Both the position numbers and the translations under genes were made by a program. A stretch of 12,620 nucleotides of DNA from Pseudomonadota bacterium (GTDB lineage Bacteria > Pseudomonadota > Gammaproteobacteria > Pseudomonadales > Oleiphilaceae): positions 1-12,620 of the forward strand of contig JAEZAA010000144.1 of the NCBI GenBank assembly GCA_023430625.1, in the 5' to 3' direction. Below, one piece after another: positions 4,934-11,870 of this stretch (positions are counted from its first letter, which is position 1; each line of letters starts with the position of its first letter). The notes under the pieces were generated by a model. The model did no database searches and was not told the DNA's origin. It saw only the letters and a list, made by a program, of their open reading frames with translations.

Positions 4934-7414
4934 ATGGCTCAGATCATCAATACCAACATCGCGTCTCTGAATGCGCAGCGCAATTTGAACAAAGCGCAAA
5001 GCGCCAACGATACCTCCCTCCAGCGCTTGTCTTCCGGTCTGCGCATCAACAGCGCGAAGGACGACGCCGCCGGTATGGCGATCTCCACTCGTTTCGATTC
5101 CCAGATCCGCGGCCTGAACGTTGCCGTGCGTAACGCTGGTGACGGTATGTCCCTGGCACAAACGGCTGAAGGCGGTCTGGATTCCATCACCTCCAACCTG
5201 CAGCGTCTGCGTGAACTGGCGGTGCAGTCCGCCAACGCCACTAACTCCGATGTAGACCGCCAGTCCCTGAACGAAGAAGCTCAGCAGCTGAAGGACGAAA
5301 TCAAGCGTGTCTCTGAAGAAACCAACTTCAACGGCGTCAAGCTGCTGAACGGTGACTTCAAGGATGCCAACTTCCAGGTGGGTGCTAATTCCGGTGAGAC
5401 CATCAAGGTCAGCATTGGTAAAGCTACCGTAGATAGCTTGGGTGTCTCCAGCACGGGTGGTGTGAGCTCGCAGGGTACGGACGCAGCATTGGCAAGTGGT
5501 GACTTGATCATCAATGGTGTCAAGGTCGGGGCCTCTCGCGCCGCAGACGACACTGCCTCTACCCATAACCAGGCAGCAAGTGCTATTTCGAAGGCAGCTG
5601 CTATCAATCGTGTTTCCGGCGAGACTGGTGTAACAGCCGTGGTAGACGTGAACGATGTGGGCGGCTCAGCGATGGCTGCGTCGGCTCAGTCTGGCACGGT
5701 GACACTGAACGGAACCGAAATTAGCATCGATACCACGGGCGATGAGGCTACCAGTCGGGCTTCCGTTGTTGCTGCGATCAATGCCAAGGCCGAGCAAACG
5801 GGTATCATGGCGGTTGACTCTGGTGATAATGCAACTGGTGTGACTTTGGTTGCCAAGGACGGTCGGAATATCCAATTGTCCTTCGGTGGTAACCTGGATG
5901 CCGCTAACACAGGCCTAGCGGCTGCCGGAACTTATGAAGGTGGCTTCACGCTGGTGGCTGAAAAGGGTGGTGAGATCAATATCTCTGGCAGTGCGAATCT
6001 GGCTAATTCAGGTTTGGCAGCTGGTTCATATAAAGTGGGCGAAGCTGCGACTACCTCTAAGGCGCAAGTGGCTAACGCTGCGGCTGGTGCAGTAATAACT
6101 GGAACTGCTGCAACTGTCGCGGATTACGGTACGACGGCAGCAACATTTGATCTCAGTGTGAATGGGGGGGCAGCTGCAACGATTACGTTAAACGCCAATT
6201 ATGCTACGGACGGCGACGCGCTTGATAATATTCGTGCTGACCTGCAAGCTGCAATAGATGGTAGTTCAATTGGCGCGGGTGCGGTAACGGTAGGTTTAGA
6301 TAGCTCCAACCGGTTTACTTTTACATCGACAGCGACTGGAGAGACGGCTGAGCTGGAGATAACAAACGCCACAAACACGGGTGCGTTGGGTATCAGTGAT
6401 ACCTCTGCTACCGGAGCTGATGCAGGTTTCGATAATCTCGATGCTGGTGATCTGGTCATCAACGGATCTCAGATCGGTGCAGCCAAGGCGAGCGACGACA
6501 CGGCTTCGTATGACGATGCTGCAACAAGTAGCAAGCAAGCAAGTGGTATTGCCGTTGCCGCTGCGATTAACCGAGCCTCGGGTGAGACTGGTGTAACAGC
6601 CACGGTGAATGCAACAAAAGTTGAAGGAACCTCGACTACTGCTGGAACTGCCGATCATCAGGCCGCACTCTGGTTGAACGGTGTAGAAGTTAGCCTCACT
6701 GTTCAGGGCGATGCAGAGGAGAACCGTATCTCGGCCATCGACGCTATAAACGCGAAGAGCGGTCAGACTGGTGTGGTGGCCACCGACAACGGCGAGGGTA
6801 TTACCCTGACTGCCGCAGACGGACGCAACATTGTTGCTGCCTTTGATACCAAAGAGACGGATAACGGTGGTACGGCGGCAGCACTGGCAAACTTCGGCCT
6901 CTCTAGCGATATTGCAAGTTCCGACATCACGGCTGCAGGTGGCACAAAAGCGGACGCGGATGCGGTTGCTAGCACCACCTACTCAACCGTCACTCTGAGC
7001 TCTGCCGGCGCCATGAAGATCGAAGCTGGCAGCAATGGCACCACTGCTCTGGCGGGCCTGGGCCTGGAAACCGGCACCTACGGCGGCGCCGCTTCCGGCC
7101 AGTACCTGAAGGACGTGGACATCTCCACCGTAGCTGGCGCCAACAAGGCCCTGGAATCCGTGGACAACGCTCTGAAGCAGGTGAACTCGGCTCGCGCGCA
7201 ATTGGGTGCGATCCAGAACCGCTTCGATGCCACGATCTCCAACCTGCAGTCCAGCAGTGAAAACCTGTCGGCTGCCAACAGCCGGATCCGCGACGCGGAC
7301 TTCGCGGCGGAAACCGCCGAGATGTCCCGCACCCAGGTTCTGCAACAGGCTGGTATCTCCATCCTGGCGCAGGCCAACGGCCGCGGTCAGCAGGTTCTGT
7401 CCCTGCTGCGGTAA
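4934..7414 (+). CDS. fliC: Flagellin 2, large (826 aa), sigma-28 controlled
   Basis: Second filament subunit; same plan as flagellin 1. The N domain (residues 1 to about 145; MAQIINTNIASLNAQRNLNK, LQRLRELAVQSANATNS) and the C domain (last 85 residues or so; NSRIRDADFAAETAEMSRTQ, ISILAQANGRGQQ) build the filament core. The centre has repeat A (189-370, GDLIINGVKVGASRA), a linker (371-504) and repeat B (505 to about 718, GDLVINGSQIGAAKA). The linker holds a module (about 403-482) closely similar to two modules in FliD of this window. There are no cysteines and no signal peptide. Start chosen at ATG 4934: AGGAG with 7-nt spacing, a canonical N-terminus and a strong sigma-28 promoter upstream. 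It heads the plus-strand group with flaG, fliD and fliS. The symbol fliC is by position and promoter; flagellin numbering in this organism is unknown. Confidence 0.95.
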   Translation: MAQIINTNIASLNAQRNLNKAQSANDTSLQRLSSGLRINSAKDDAAGMAISTRFDSQIRGLNVAVRNAGDGMSLAQTAEGGLDSITSNLQRLRELAVQSANATNSDVDRQSLNEEAQQLKDEIKRVSEETNFNGVKLLNGDFKDANFQVGANSGETIKVSIGKATVDSLGVSSTGGVSSQGTDAALASGDLIINGVKVGASRAADDTASTHNQAASAISKAAAINRVSGETGVTAVVDVNDVGGSAMAASAQSGTVTLNGTEISIDTTGDEATSRASVVAAINAKAEQTGIMAVDSGDNATGVTLVAKDGRNIQLSFGGNLDAANTGLAAAGTYEGGFTLVAEKGGEINISGSANLANSGLAAGSYKVGEAATTSKAQVANAAAGAVITGTAATVADYGTTAATFDLSVNGGAAATITLNANYATDGDALDNIRADLQAAIDGSSIGAGAVTVGLDSSNRFTFTSTATGETAELEITNATNTGALGISDTSATGADAGFDNLDAGDLVINGSQIGAAKASDDTASYDDAATSSKQASGIAVAAAINRASGETGVTATVNATKVEGTSTTAGTADHQAALWLNGVEVSLTVQGDAEENRISAIDAINAKSGQTGVVATDNGEGITLTAADGRNIVAAFDTKETDNGGTAAALANFGLSSDIASSDITAAGGTKADADAVASTTYSTVTLSSAGAMKIEAGSNGTTALAGLGLETGTYGGAASGQYLKDVDISTVAGANKALESVDNALKQVNSARAQLGAIQNRFDATISNLQSSSENLSAANSRIRDADFAAETAEMSRTQVLQQAGISILAQANGRGQQVLSLLR
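5498..6043 (+). repeat. Flagellin 2 central repeat, copy A
   Basis: Residues about 189-370. The motif order GDLIING, ADDTAS, AINRVSGETGVTAVV, LNGTEI, AINA, VAKDGRNI, LAAGSYKVGEA is shared with copy B and with both copies in flagellin 1. This matches the Flagellin_IN type of repeat found in flagellins and FliD; I could not run the profile. Confidence 0.7.
6044..6445 (+). other. Variable linker of flagellin 2 with FliD-like module
   Basis: Residues 371-504. The part at about 403-482 runs TFDLSVNGG, a helix with ADLQAAIDG, then VTVGLDSSNRFTFTSTATG. The last strand pair is almost the same as VTVGLDDSNRLTFTSNSTG in FliD. The DNA is AT-richer than its surroundings and uses codons such as TTA and ATA that are rare in the conserved ends. 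It contains a G7 run at 6164-6170. Confidence 0.65.
6446..7087 (+). repeat. Flagellin 2 central repeat, copy B
   Basis: Residues about 505-718, from GDLVINGSQIGAAKASDDTA through INRASGETGVTATV and LTAADGRNIVAAF to ETGTYGGAASGQ. It is closer to copy B of flagellin 1 than to copy A of its own protein, which implies that the duplication preceded the split of the two genes. Confidence 0.65.
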
Positions 7415-7435
7415 TCGCAACACCGGTAAGGCAAG

Positions 7436-7459
7436 GCCGGGGCCCGTAAGGGTCCCGGC
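7436..7459 (+). terminator. Hairpin between flagellin 2 and flaG
   Basis: GCCGGGGCCC, loop GTAA, GGGTCCCGGC: a 10-bp stem with one G-U pair, 22 nt after the flagellin stop. There is no T run after it, so it may act as a partial terminator or an mRNA 3' stabiliser, letting some transcription through to flaG, which has no visible promoter of its own. Confidence 0.55.
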
Positions 7460-7506
7460 TCAGCCATTTGCTCCAGGGAATATTTCACGTTTGGGTGAGG
7501 TGCGTT

Positions 7507-7902
7507 ATGAGCGACGTCAAAATCAATGGTCTTAATCTGGTTGGTTCCTCGAATCAGCCGACGTCTTCAACGGCAGCCGATGGACGGCCCGCCGCGACCG
7601 TAATCCGGCAGATCCATGGGTCGGGTGTCGAAAAACCGGCGGTTTCAGGCAACGCAGCCCAGGCAGGCAATGACCCGCGAGCAGAACTGAATGAGGCGGT
7701 GACTCGATTGAACGATTATGTGCAATCGATCCAGCGTGATCTAAGCTTTGAATTCGATGAGTCCTCCGGTAAAACCGTCATCACCGTGCTGGATCGCAAG
7801 ACCCAGGAAGTGATTCGGCAGATCCCGGATGAAGTAGCACTCAGATTGGCACGTAACCTGCAGCAGGACGAGCCATTGAGTCTGTTCAATATGAAGGCCT
7901 GA
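7507..7902 (+). CDS. flaG: FlaG-family flagellar protein
   Basis: 131 aa, a typical size for FlaG, a small protein encoded between flagellin and fliD in many polarly flagellated gammaproteobacteria and linked to filament length. The first 55 residues or so are low-complexity and Ser/Ala/Gly-rich. From about residue 58 the conserved FlaG region begins: LNEAVTRLNDYVQSIQRDLSF, FDESSGKTVITVLDRKT, EVIRQIPDEVALRLARNL. The frame is open 13 codons further upstream, but ATG 7507 is preferred because GGTGAGG lies about 6 nt before it and the family starts with a short polar N-terminus. No promoter was found in the 92-nt gap, so it is probably expressed by read-through from flagellin 2. A terminator follows. 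No cysteine, no signal peptide. Biochemical role is poorly known in the family. Confidence 0.9.
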   Translation: MSDVKINGLNLVGSSNQPTSSTAADGRPAATVIRQIHGSGVEKPAVSGNAAQAGNDPRAELNEAVTRLNDYVQSIQRDLSFEFDESSGKTVITVLDRKTQEVIRQIPDEVALRLARNLQQDEPLSLFNMKA

Positions 7903-7916
7903 TCGGATTGCCCGTT

Positions 7917-7944
7917 ATGCCGCCTCGCGCGGCATCCTTGTTTT
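7917..7944 (+). terminator. Terminator after flaG
   Basis: ATGCCGC (7917-7923), 5-nt loop, GCGGCAT (7929-7935), then CCTTGTTTT. A perfect 7-bp GC-rich stem with a T-rich tail, 14 nt after the flaG stop and before the fliD promoter. Confidence 0.65.
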
Positions 7945-7985
7945 CAGGGGCGGCAAGCCAGATACGAATCATTACAAGAAAGGGG

Positions 7986-8012
7986 CAAAGTTTTGCCTCC
8001 TTCGGCCGATAA
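7986..8012 (+). promoter_or_regulatory. Sigma-28 (FliA) promoter of fliD
   Basis: CAAAGTTT (7986-7993), an 11-bp spacer, GCCGATAA (8005-8012). Only the first base differs from the consensus TAAAGTTT-N11-GCCGATAA. Transcription would start about 60 nt before the fliD ATG. With the terminator just upstream, fliD-fliS form their own transcript. Confidence 0.85.
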
Positions 8013-8077
8013 CCTTCAGTAAGAGCGAGACTCGAAGTTCTCTTCGGTGACTCAAGGCTTTGGACGAGGTTTAGGTT

Positions 8078-10441
8078 ATGGCAAGCATTTCCTCCCTGGG
8101 TATCGGCTCCGGTATTCTGACCAGCGAACTGATCGAGAAGCTGGCCAATGCCGAGCGCGAGCCTATCGAGAAGCGCCTCAAGGCCAAGGAAGAAGCGCTC
8201 AAGACCCAGATTTCCGATTTCGGCAAGCTGCAAAGCGCTGTCACCGATCTGCGTCTGATCTCTCGGACCTTGGGCAACCCCGCCGCGCTCGCGGCCAAAT
8301 CAGCCACCTCCAGCAGTAGTTCCATCGCCGTCACCGCCGGCACGTCCGCGTCCACCCAGCAGTTTTCCATGACGGTGAGCAAGCTCGCCCAGTCCCACTC
8401 CCTTGCCACTGGGGTGTTCGACGACCAGGACAAAACCGCCCTGGGCACCGGCAAGATCACCATCAAGAGCGGCGACAAGACCAAAACCATCGAGCTCACC
8501 AACGGCAACAACACGCTGCAGGGCCTGGCCAAGGAGATCAATGGGGCCAAGCTGGGAATTTCCGCCAGCGTGATCAACACCGGCAACGGCTATCAGTTGG
8601 TGATGAACACCGAGAACACCGGCGCCGACAATGCCATCGAGATCAGCGTGGAGGATGACGACGGTAGTCATTTGGATACCAACGGCCTATCCCGGTTGGC
8701 GTTCAACGCCTATGCCCAGAATCTGGACGAGAAGATCGAGGCTCAGGATGCGGAATTCGCAATCAATGGCATTACGATCAAGCGCGCGTCCAACACCGTC
8801 AGCGATGTGATCGAGGGCCTGACGTTTACGTTGACAGACGAAGTCACGGCACCTGCCACCATCAAGGTGGGCCAGGACGCCGATGCGGTGGCCCAGCGAG
8901 TTCAGGATTTTATCGATAAATTCAACGAAATTCAGACCATTATTAACGAAGTTGGTAAGTATAAGCCGGGCGGTGAGTCCGGTTCCCTGGCTGGAAACTC
9001 TGCCGTGCGCGCCATTTACAGCCAGTCCCGGGCCATTCTGGGCAGTGTGATTCAGGGGCTGGAAGGCGCCAATATCCGCTCCCTGGCCGAGGTGGGCATA
9101 TCCACCAACTCGGAAACCGGCATCATCAGCTTCGACAAGGAAGCCTTCAAAAAAGGGCTGCGGGATCATGAATCGGATGTGGTGGCGCTGTTTGCGGAGC
9201 AGGGGCGGACCTCGGACACGCAAGTGGAGTTCGTACGCGCAGGTCTCAACACCAAGGTGGGTGAGTACGACATCCAGGTGACTCGACTAGCCACCCAAGG
9301 CCAATTGACGGCGACCACCGGGCTGAGCGGCAATACGGTGATCAACGCCGGCAATAACGGTTTCAAGATCAAAATCGATGGGGTTGAATCGAACCTGATC
9401 GAGCTGACTGAAAACGCCAGCGGCTACAGCAACGCGGAATTCGTGGAGGAGCTCAAGCGCCAGATCAACGCCGACACCAATCTGAGCGCCAAGGGCATCT
9501 CGGTGGAGGTGGGCCTGGATGCCGACAACAAGCTGGTGTTCACCTCCGCCACCTATGGCAGCAAGTCCAACGTCGAATTCACCTATGTGGATAATGGCGA
9601 AGCTCAGCCGGCGACCTCCGGTCAGTTCACGGGCACGATTGCGCTGCCCGAGATCAGCCAGATCGAGCTGGGCAACGGCGACTATGAGATTTCCGTTGAC
9701 GGCGTAACGTCCGGTCCGATTTCGCTGGAAGAGCGCTCTTACACTCGTAATGACTTGGTGGCGGCGTTTCAGGCACAACTCGATGCGGATACCTCACTGC
9801 AGGCGGCAGGGGTATCCGTCACGGTGGGCTTGGACGACTCCAATCGCCTGACCTTTACCTCGAACTCCACCGGTGTGTCGTCATCGGTGGCATTCACTTC
9901 GGTGGGGCCCAGCAGTGCGCTGTCCCTGGGCATTGAGGCAGGCGCCGGTATCAGCGGCCAGGACGCGGTGGCCAGTAGCGATGGCGTGCTTGCCACCTGG
10001 GGCGTGGATGCCGTGGCGGGCACTGCGGGGCTGGACGTGGCCGGCACCATCAACGGCAAGGCCGCCACCGGCAGTGGCCAGACCCTGACCGCGGCCAGCG
10101 GCGATGATGCGGAAGGTGTCCAGGTCAAAATTACCGGCGGCACCACGGGCGCTCGCGGCAAGGTGACCTATATTGAAGGGATCGGCGATCAGTTCGTGGA
10201 CCTGATCAATAACTTTCTCGACAAGCATGGTGTCATCACCGCCACCAACGAAGGCTTCAACAAGCAGTTGGCGCTGATCGCCCAGCAGCGCGCGCAGATG
10301 AACACCCGTATCGAGAACCTGACGACGCGCCTGGCCAAGCAGTTTACCGCCGCCGATATCATGGTGTCCCGGCTGCAGAACACCCAGAACTTCATCAAGA
10401 GTCAGATGGCGGCGCTGGTGGGTGGCAACAAAGACGATTGA
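8078..10441 (+). CDS. fliD: Flagellar filament cap FliD (HAP2), enlarged
   Basis: FliD forms the cap at the filament tip that guides flagellin folding and can act as an adhesin. Residues about 8-110 match FliD_N (SSLGIGSGI, LIEKLANAEREPIEKRLKAK). The C-terminal FliD region starts near 230 (FAINGITIKRASNTVSDVIEG, DFIDKFNEIQTIINE, GISTNSETGIISFDKE) and ends with the long helix MNTRIENLTTRLAKQF ... SRLQNTQNFIKSQM. At 787 aa it is well above the usual 450-500. The excess lies between about 379 and 695, which carries two copies of a beta-rich module (424-506, 526-609) and then a TINGKAATGSGQTL segment (about 650) seen in long FliDs. Removing it leaves a canonical 470 aa. ATG 8078 has GAGG 8 nt upstream. 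No cysteine, no signal peptide; exported by the flagellar apparatus. Confidence 0.95.
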   Translation: MASISSLGIGSGILTSELIEKLANAEREPIEKRLKAKEEALKTQISDFGKLQSAVTDLRLISRTLGNPAALAAKSATSSSSSIAVTAGTSASTQQFSMTVSKLAQSHSLATGVFDDQDKTALGTGKITIKSGDKTKTIELTNGNNTLQGLAKEINGAKLGISASVINTGNGYQLVMNTENTGADNAIEISVEDDDGSHLDTNGLSRLAFNAYAQNLDEKIEAQDAEFAINGITIKRASNTVSDVIEGLTFTLTDEVTAPATIKVGQDADAVAQRVQDFIDKFNEIQTIINEVGKYKPGGESGSLAGNSAVRAIYSQSRAILGSVIQGLEGANIRSLAEVGISTNSETGIISFDKEAFKKGLRDHESDVVALFAEQGRTSDTQVEFVRAGLNTKVGEYDIQVTRLATQGQLTATTGLSGNTVINAGNNGFKIKIDGVESNLIELTENASGYSNAEFVEELKRQINADTNLSAKGISVEVGLDADNKLVFTSATYGSKSNVEFTYVDNGEAQPATSGQFTGTIALPEISQIELGNGDYEISVDGVTSGPISLEERSYTRNDLVAAFQAQLDADTSLQAAGVSVTVGLDDSNRLTFTSNSTGVSSSVAFTSVGPSSALSLGIEAGAGISGQDAVASSDGVLATWGVDAVAGTAGLDVAGTINGKAATGSGQTLTAASGDDAEGVQVKITGGTTGARGKVTYIEGIGDQFVDLINNFLDKHGVITATNEGFNKQLALIAQQRAQMNTRIENLTTRLAKQFTAADIMVSRLQNTQNFIKSQMAALVGGNKDD
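9347..9595 (+). repeat. FliD inserted module, copy 1
   Basis: Residues about 424-506: GFKIKIDGVESNLIEL, a helix with FVEELKRQINADTNL, then VEVGLDADNKLVFTS and SNVEFTYV. It has the same order of elements as copy 2 and as the flagellin 2 linker module. Confidence 0.65.
9653..9904 (+). repeat. FliD inserted module, copy 2
   Basis: Residues about 526-609: GDYEISVDGVTSGPISL, LVAAFQAQLDADTSL, VTVGLDDSNRLTFTSNSTG, SVAFTSV. It is the closest of the two copies to the flagellin 2 module (VTVGLDSSNRFTFTSTATG). Confidence 0.65.
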
Positions 10442-10468
10442 TCGGGTGCCAGCAAATGAATCAACAAG

Positions 10469-10490
10469 GGGAGCTGACCAGCAAGCTCCC
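10469..10490 (+). other. Hairpin between fliD and fliS
   Basis: GGGAGCT (10469-10475), 8-nt loop, AGCTCCC (10484-10490), in the 85-nt gap. There is no T run. It may be a processing or stability element; fliS shows no promoter of its own and is probably co-transcribed with fliD. Confidence 0.4.
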
Positions 10491-10526
10491 GCTTCATCTA
10501 ACAACGACGTAGTGAGAAGGTAAGTC

Positions 10527-10922
10527 ATGAACGCATTGCAACAGTATCAGTCCGTAGGGCGCCAGACCGGCGTTGTCGATGCCGACCGTCACCGTTTGAT
10601 CCAGATGCTGTACGACGGCGCGCTGGAACGGATTCTGATGGCCAAGGGACTGATGCAGCGCAAGGAGCACGAGGGCAAGAACCGGTTGCTGAACAAGGCC
10701 ATCGAGATCATCGCCGGCCTGCGCAGCTTCCTGGATGTGAAGCAGGGCGGTGAAGTGGCCCAGAACCTGGAACGGCTCTACGAATACCTGGAATACCGCT
10801 TGTTTCAGGCCAATCTGAAAAACGATGTGGAAATTCTGGATGAGGTGGCTGGCCATTTGCGGACCATTAAGGCGGGCTGGGACGGCATTCGCGAGCAGGC
10901 ACTCAAAGAAGGCCTGGTCTAA
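10527..10922 (+). CDS. fliS: Flagellin export chaperone FliS
   Basis: 131 aa, the normal size for FliS, a four-helix cytoplasmic chaperone that binds the C-terminus of flagellin and keeps it unpolymerised until export. Family motifs visible: LIQMLYDGALERI (about 24-36), AIEIIAGLRSFLDVKQGGE (about 58-76), NLERLYEYLEYRLFQAN (about 80-96), and the C-terminal helix ending IKAGWDGIREQ. ATG 10527 is preceded by GAGAAGG with 6-nt spacing. It lies 85 nt after fliD and probably shares its sigma-28 transcript. With two flagellins that have nearly the same C-terminus, one FliS could serve both. No fliT-like gene follows; the next gene is convergent and unrelated. Confidence 0.93.
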   Translation: MNALQQYQSVGRQTGVVDADRHRLIQMLYDGALERILMAKGLMQRKEHEGKNRLLNKAIEIIAGLRSFLDVKQGGEVAQNLERLYEYLEYRLFQANLKNDVEILDEVAGHLRTIKAGWDGIREQALKEGLV

Positions 10923-10931
10923 TTGGAACTC

Positions 10932-10957
10932 CGGGGCTGCAATTTAACGCAGCCCCG
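10932..10957. terminator. Hairpin at the convergent fliS / deacetylase ends
   Basis: CGGGGCTGC (10932-10940), 8-nt loop, GCAGCCCCG (10949-10957), a perfect 9-bp stem. It starts 10 nt after the fliS stop, and the deacetylase stop codon (TAA on minus, 10944-10946) lies in its loop. It could end both transcripts; there is no T run on either side. Confidence 0.55.
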
Positions 10958-11870
10958 CCATCGCCTCCAAATGCGCCTCCACGCTCTTCGCCAGCGCCTG
11001 CAGGTGATAGCCGCCCTCCAACACCGACACCACGCGCCCCTGGGCGTATTCCCGCGCTACTGACATCACCATCTCCGTCACCCAGCGATAGTCCGCTTCC
11101 ACCAGTTGCAGCTCGCCCATGGGGTCCAGGGCGTGGCCGTCGAATCCCGCTGAAATAAAGATCATCTCCGGTTTGTGCTGCTGCAGGGGCTTGAGCCAGT
11201 CCCGCTCCACCCGTTGGCGGAATTCCAGTCCGCTTGTGCCGGCTTCCAGGGGCGAATTGATGATGTTCGGCTTTTGGATGAAGTAATGGCTGTGGGGATA
11301 AAAGGGGTGCTGGAAGCTGGAGCACAGCAGCACAGCGGGATCGTCCTGAAAGATATCCACGGTGCCGTTGCCCTGGTGCACGTCGAAATCGACGATGGCA
11401 ACCCGCTTAAGGCCATGGTGCTGCATGGCATGGCGCACGGCTATGGCGACATTATTGAAAAAGCAGAAGCCCATGGTCTTGTTGCGCTCGGCGTGGTGGC
11501 CGGGCGGGCGGGTGGCGCAAAAAACACTTTGGTGTTGGCCGGAGAGTACCAGGTCGGTGGCCTGCACGGCCGCACCGGCGGACAAATAGGCGGCTGGGAG
11601 GGTGTGGGTCATGATGGCGGTGTCGGGATCGGCATAGACCCGACCTTGCTTGGGCGTCATGACTTTCAACTGCTCAATATAGGTTGCCGGGTGCACCCGC
11701 AGCAGGGCTTCTTCGCTGACTGGTTCGGCCCGATACATATCCAGGTGCTGCAGGATGCGGCTGTCTTGCAGTTGATTCAGAATGGCGCCAATGCGCGCCG
11801 GGCTTTCGGGATGATCGGAACCCATGTTATGTAACATGCAGTCCTGATGGCAGATGAGCGCGGTCTTCAT
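10944..11870 (-). CDS. Histone-deacetylase-family (AcuC/HDAC-like) zinc deacetylase
   Basis: 308 aa, the usual size of bacterial class II-like deacetylases of the arginase/deacetylase fold. These zinc enzymes remove acetyl groups from lysine (for example from acetyl-CoA synthetase) or from small acetylated amines. Key residues are all present: H125-H126 in RPPGHHAERNKTMGFCFFN, zinc ligands D163 and H165 in DFDVHQGNGT, zinc ligand D244 in ISAGFDGHALDPMG, and catalytic Y288 in EGGYHLQ. ATG 11870 (MKTALICHQD) is chosen because it matches the family N-terminus; the frame is open 90 codons further up, but that part shows no family likeness. The Shine-Dalgarno is weak. The gene is convergent with fliS, and 169 bp separates it from the divergent patZ-like gene, which suggests a role in reversing protein acetylation. 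The true substrate is unknown; acetylpolyamine hydrolase is an alternative. Confidence 0.9.
   Translation of the reverse strand: MKTALICHQDCMLHNMGSDHPESPARIGAILNQLQDSRILQHLDMYRAEPVSEEALLRVHPATYIEQLKVMTPKQGRVYADPDTAIMTHTLPAAYLSAGAAVQATDLVLSGQHQSVFCATRPPGHHAERNKTMGFCFFNNVAIAVRHAMQHHGLKRVAIVDFDVHQGNGTVDIFQDDPAVLLCSSFQHPFYPHSHYFIQKPNIINSPLEAGTSGLEFRQRVERDWLKPLQQHKPEMIFISAGFDGHALDPMGELQLVEADYRWVTEMVMSVAREYAQGRVVSVLEGGYHLQALAKSVEAHLEAMAGLR

Noticed and set aside
4763..5566. Open frame of 267 codons on the minus strand across the flagellin 2 start
   Set aside because: It lies antisense to the highly conserved flagellin N domain and across its promoter. Its peptide has the unnatural composition of a shadow frame, and similar mirror frames occur opposite flagellin 1.
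5498..7087. Repeats in the flagellin genes as a CRISPR or tandem DNA array
   Set aside because: The repetition is at protein level with two long diverged copies, not short identical DNA units with spacers.
9881..10528. 215-codon frame on the minus strand opposite fliD, and a 227-codon frame (3266-3949, plus) opposite flagellin 1
   Set aside because: Both are mirror frames of GC-rich genes with clear family motifs on the other strand; no ribosome site or domain supports them.
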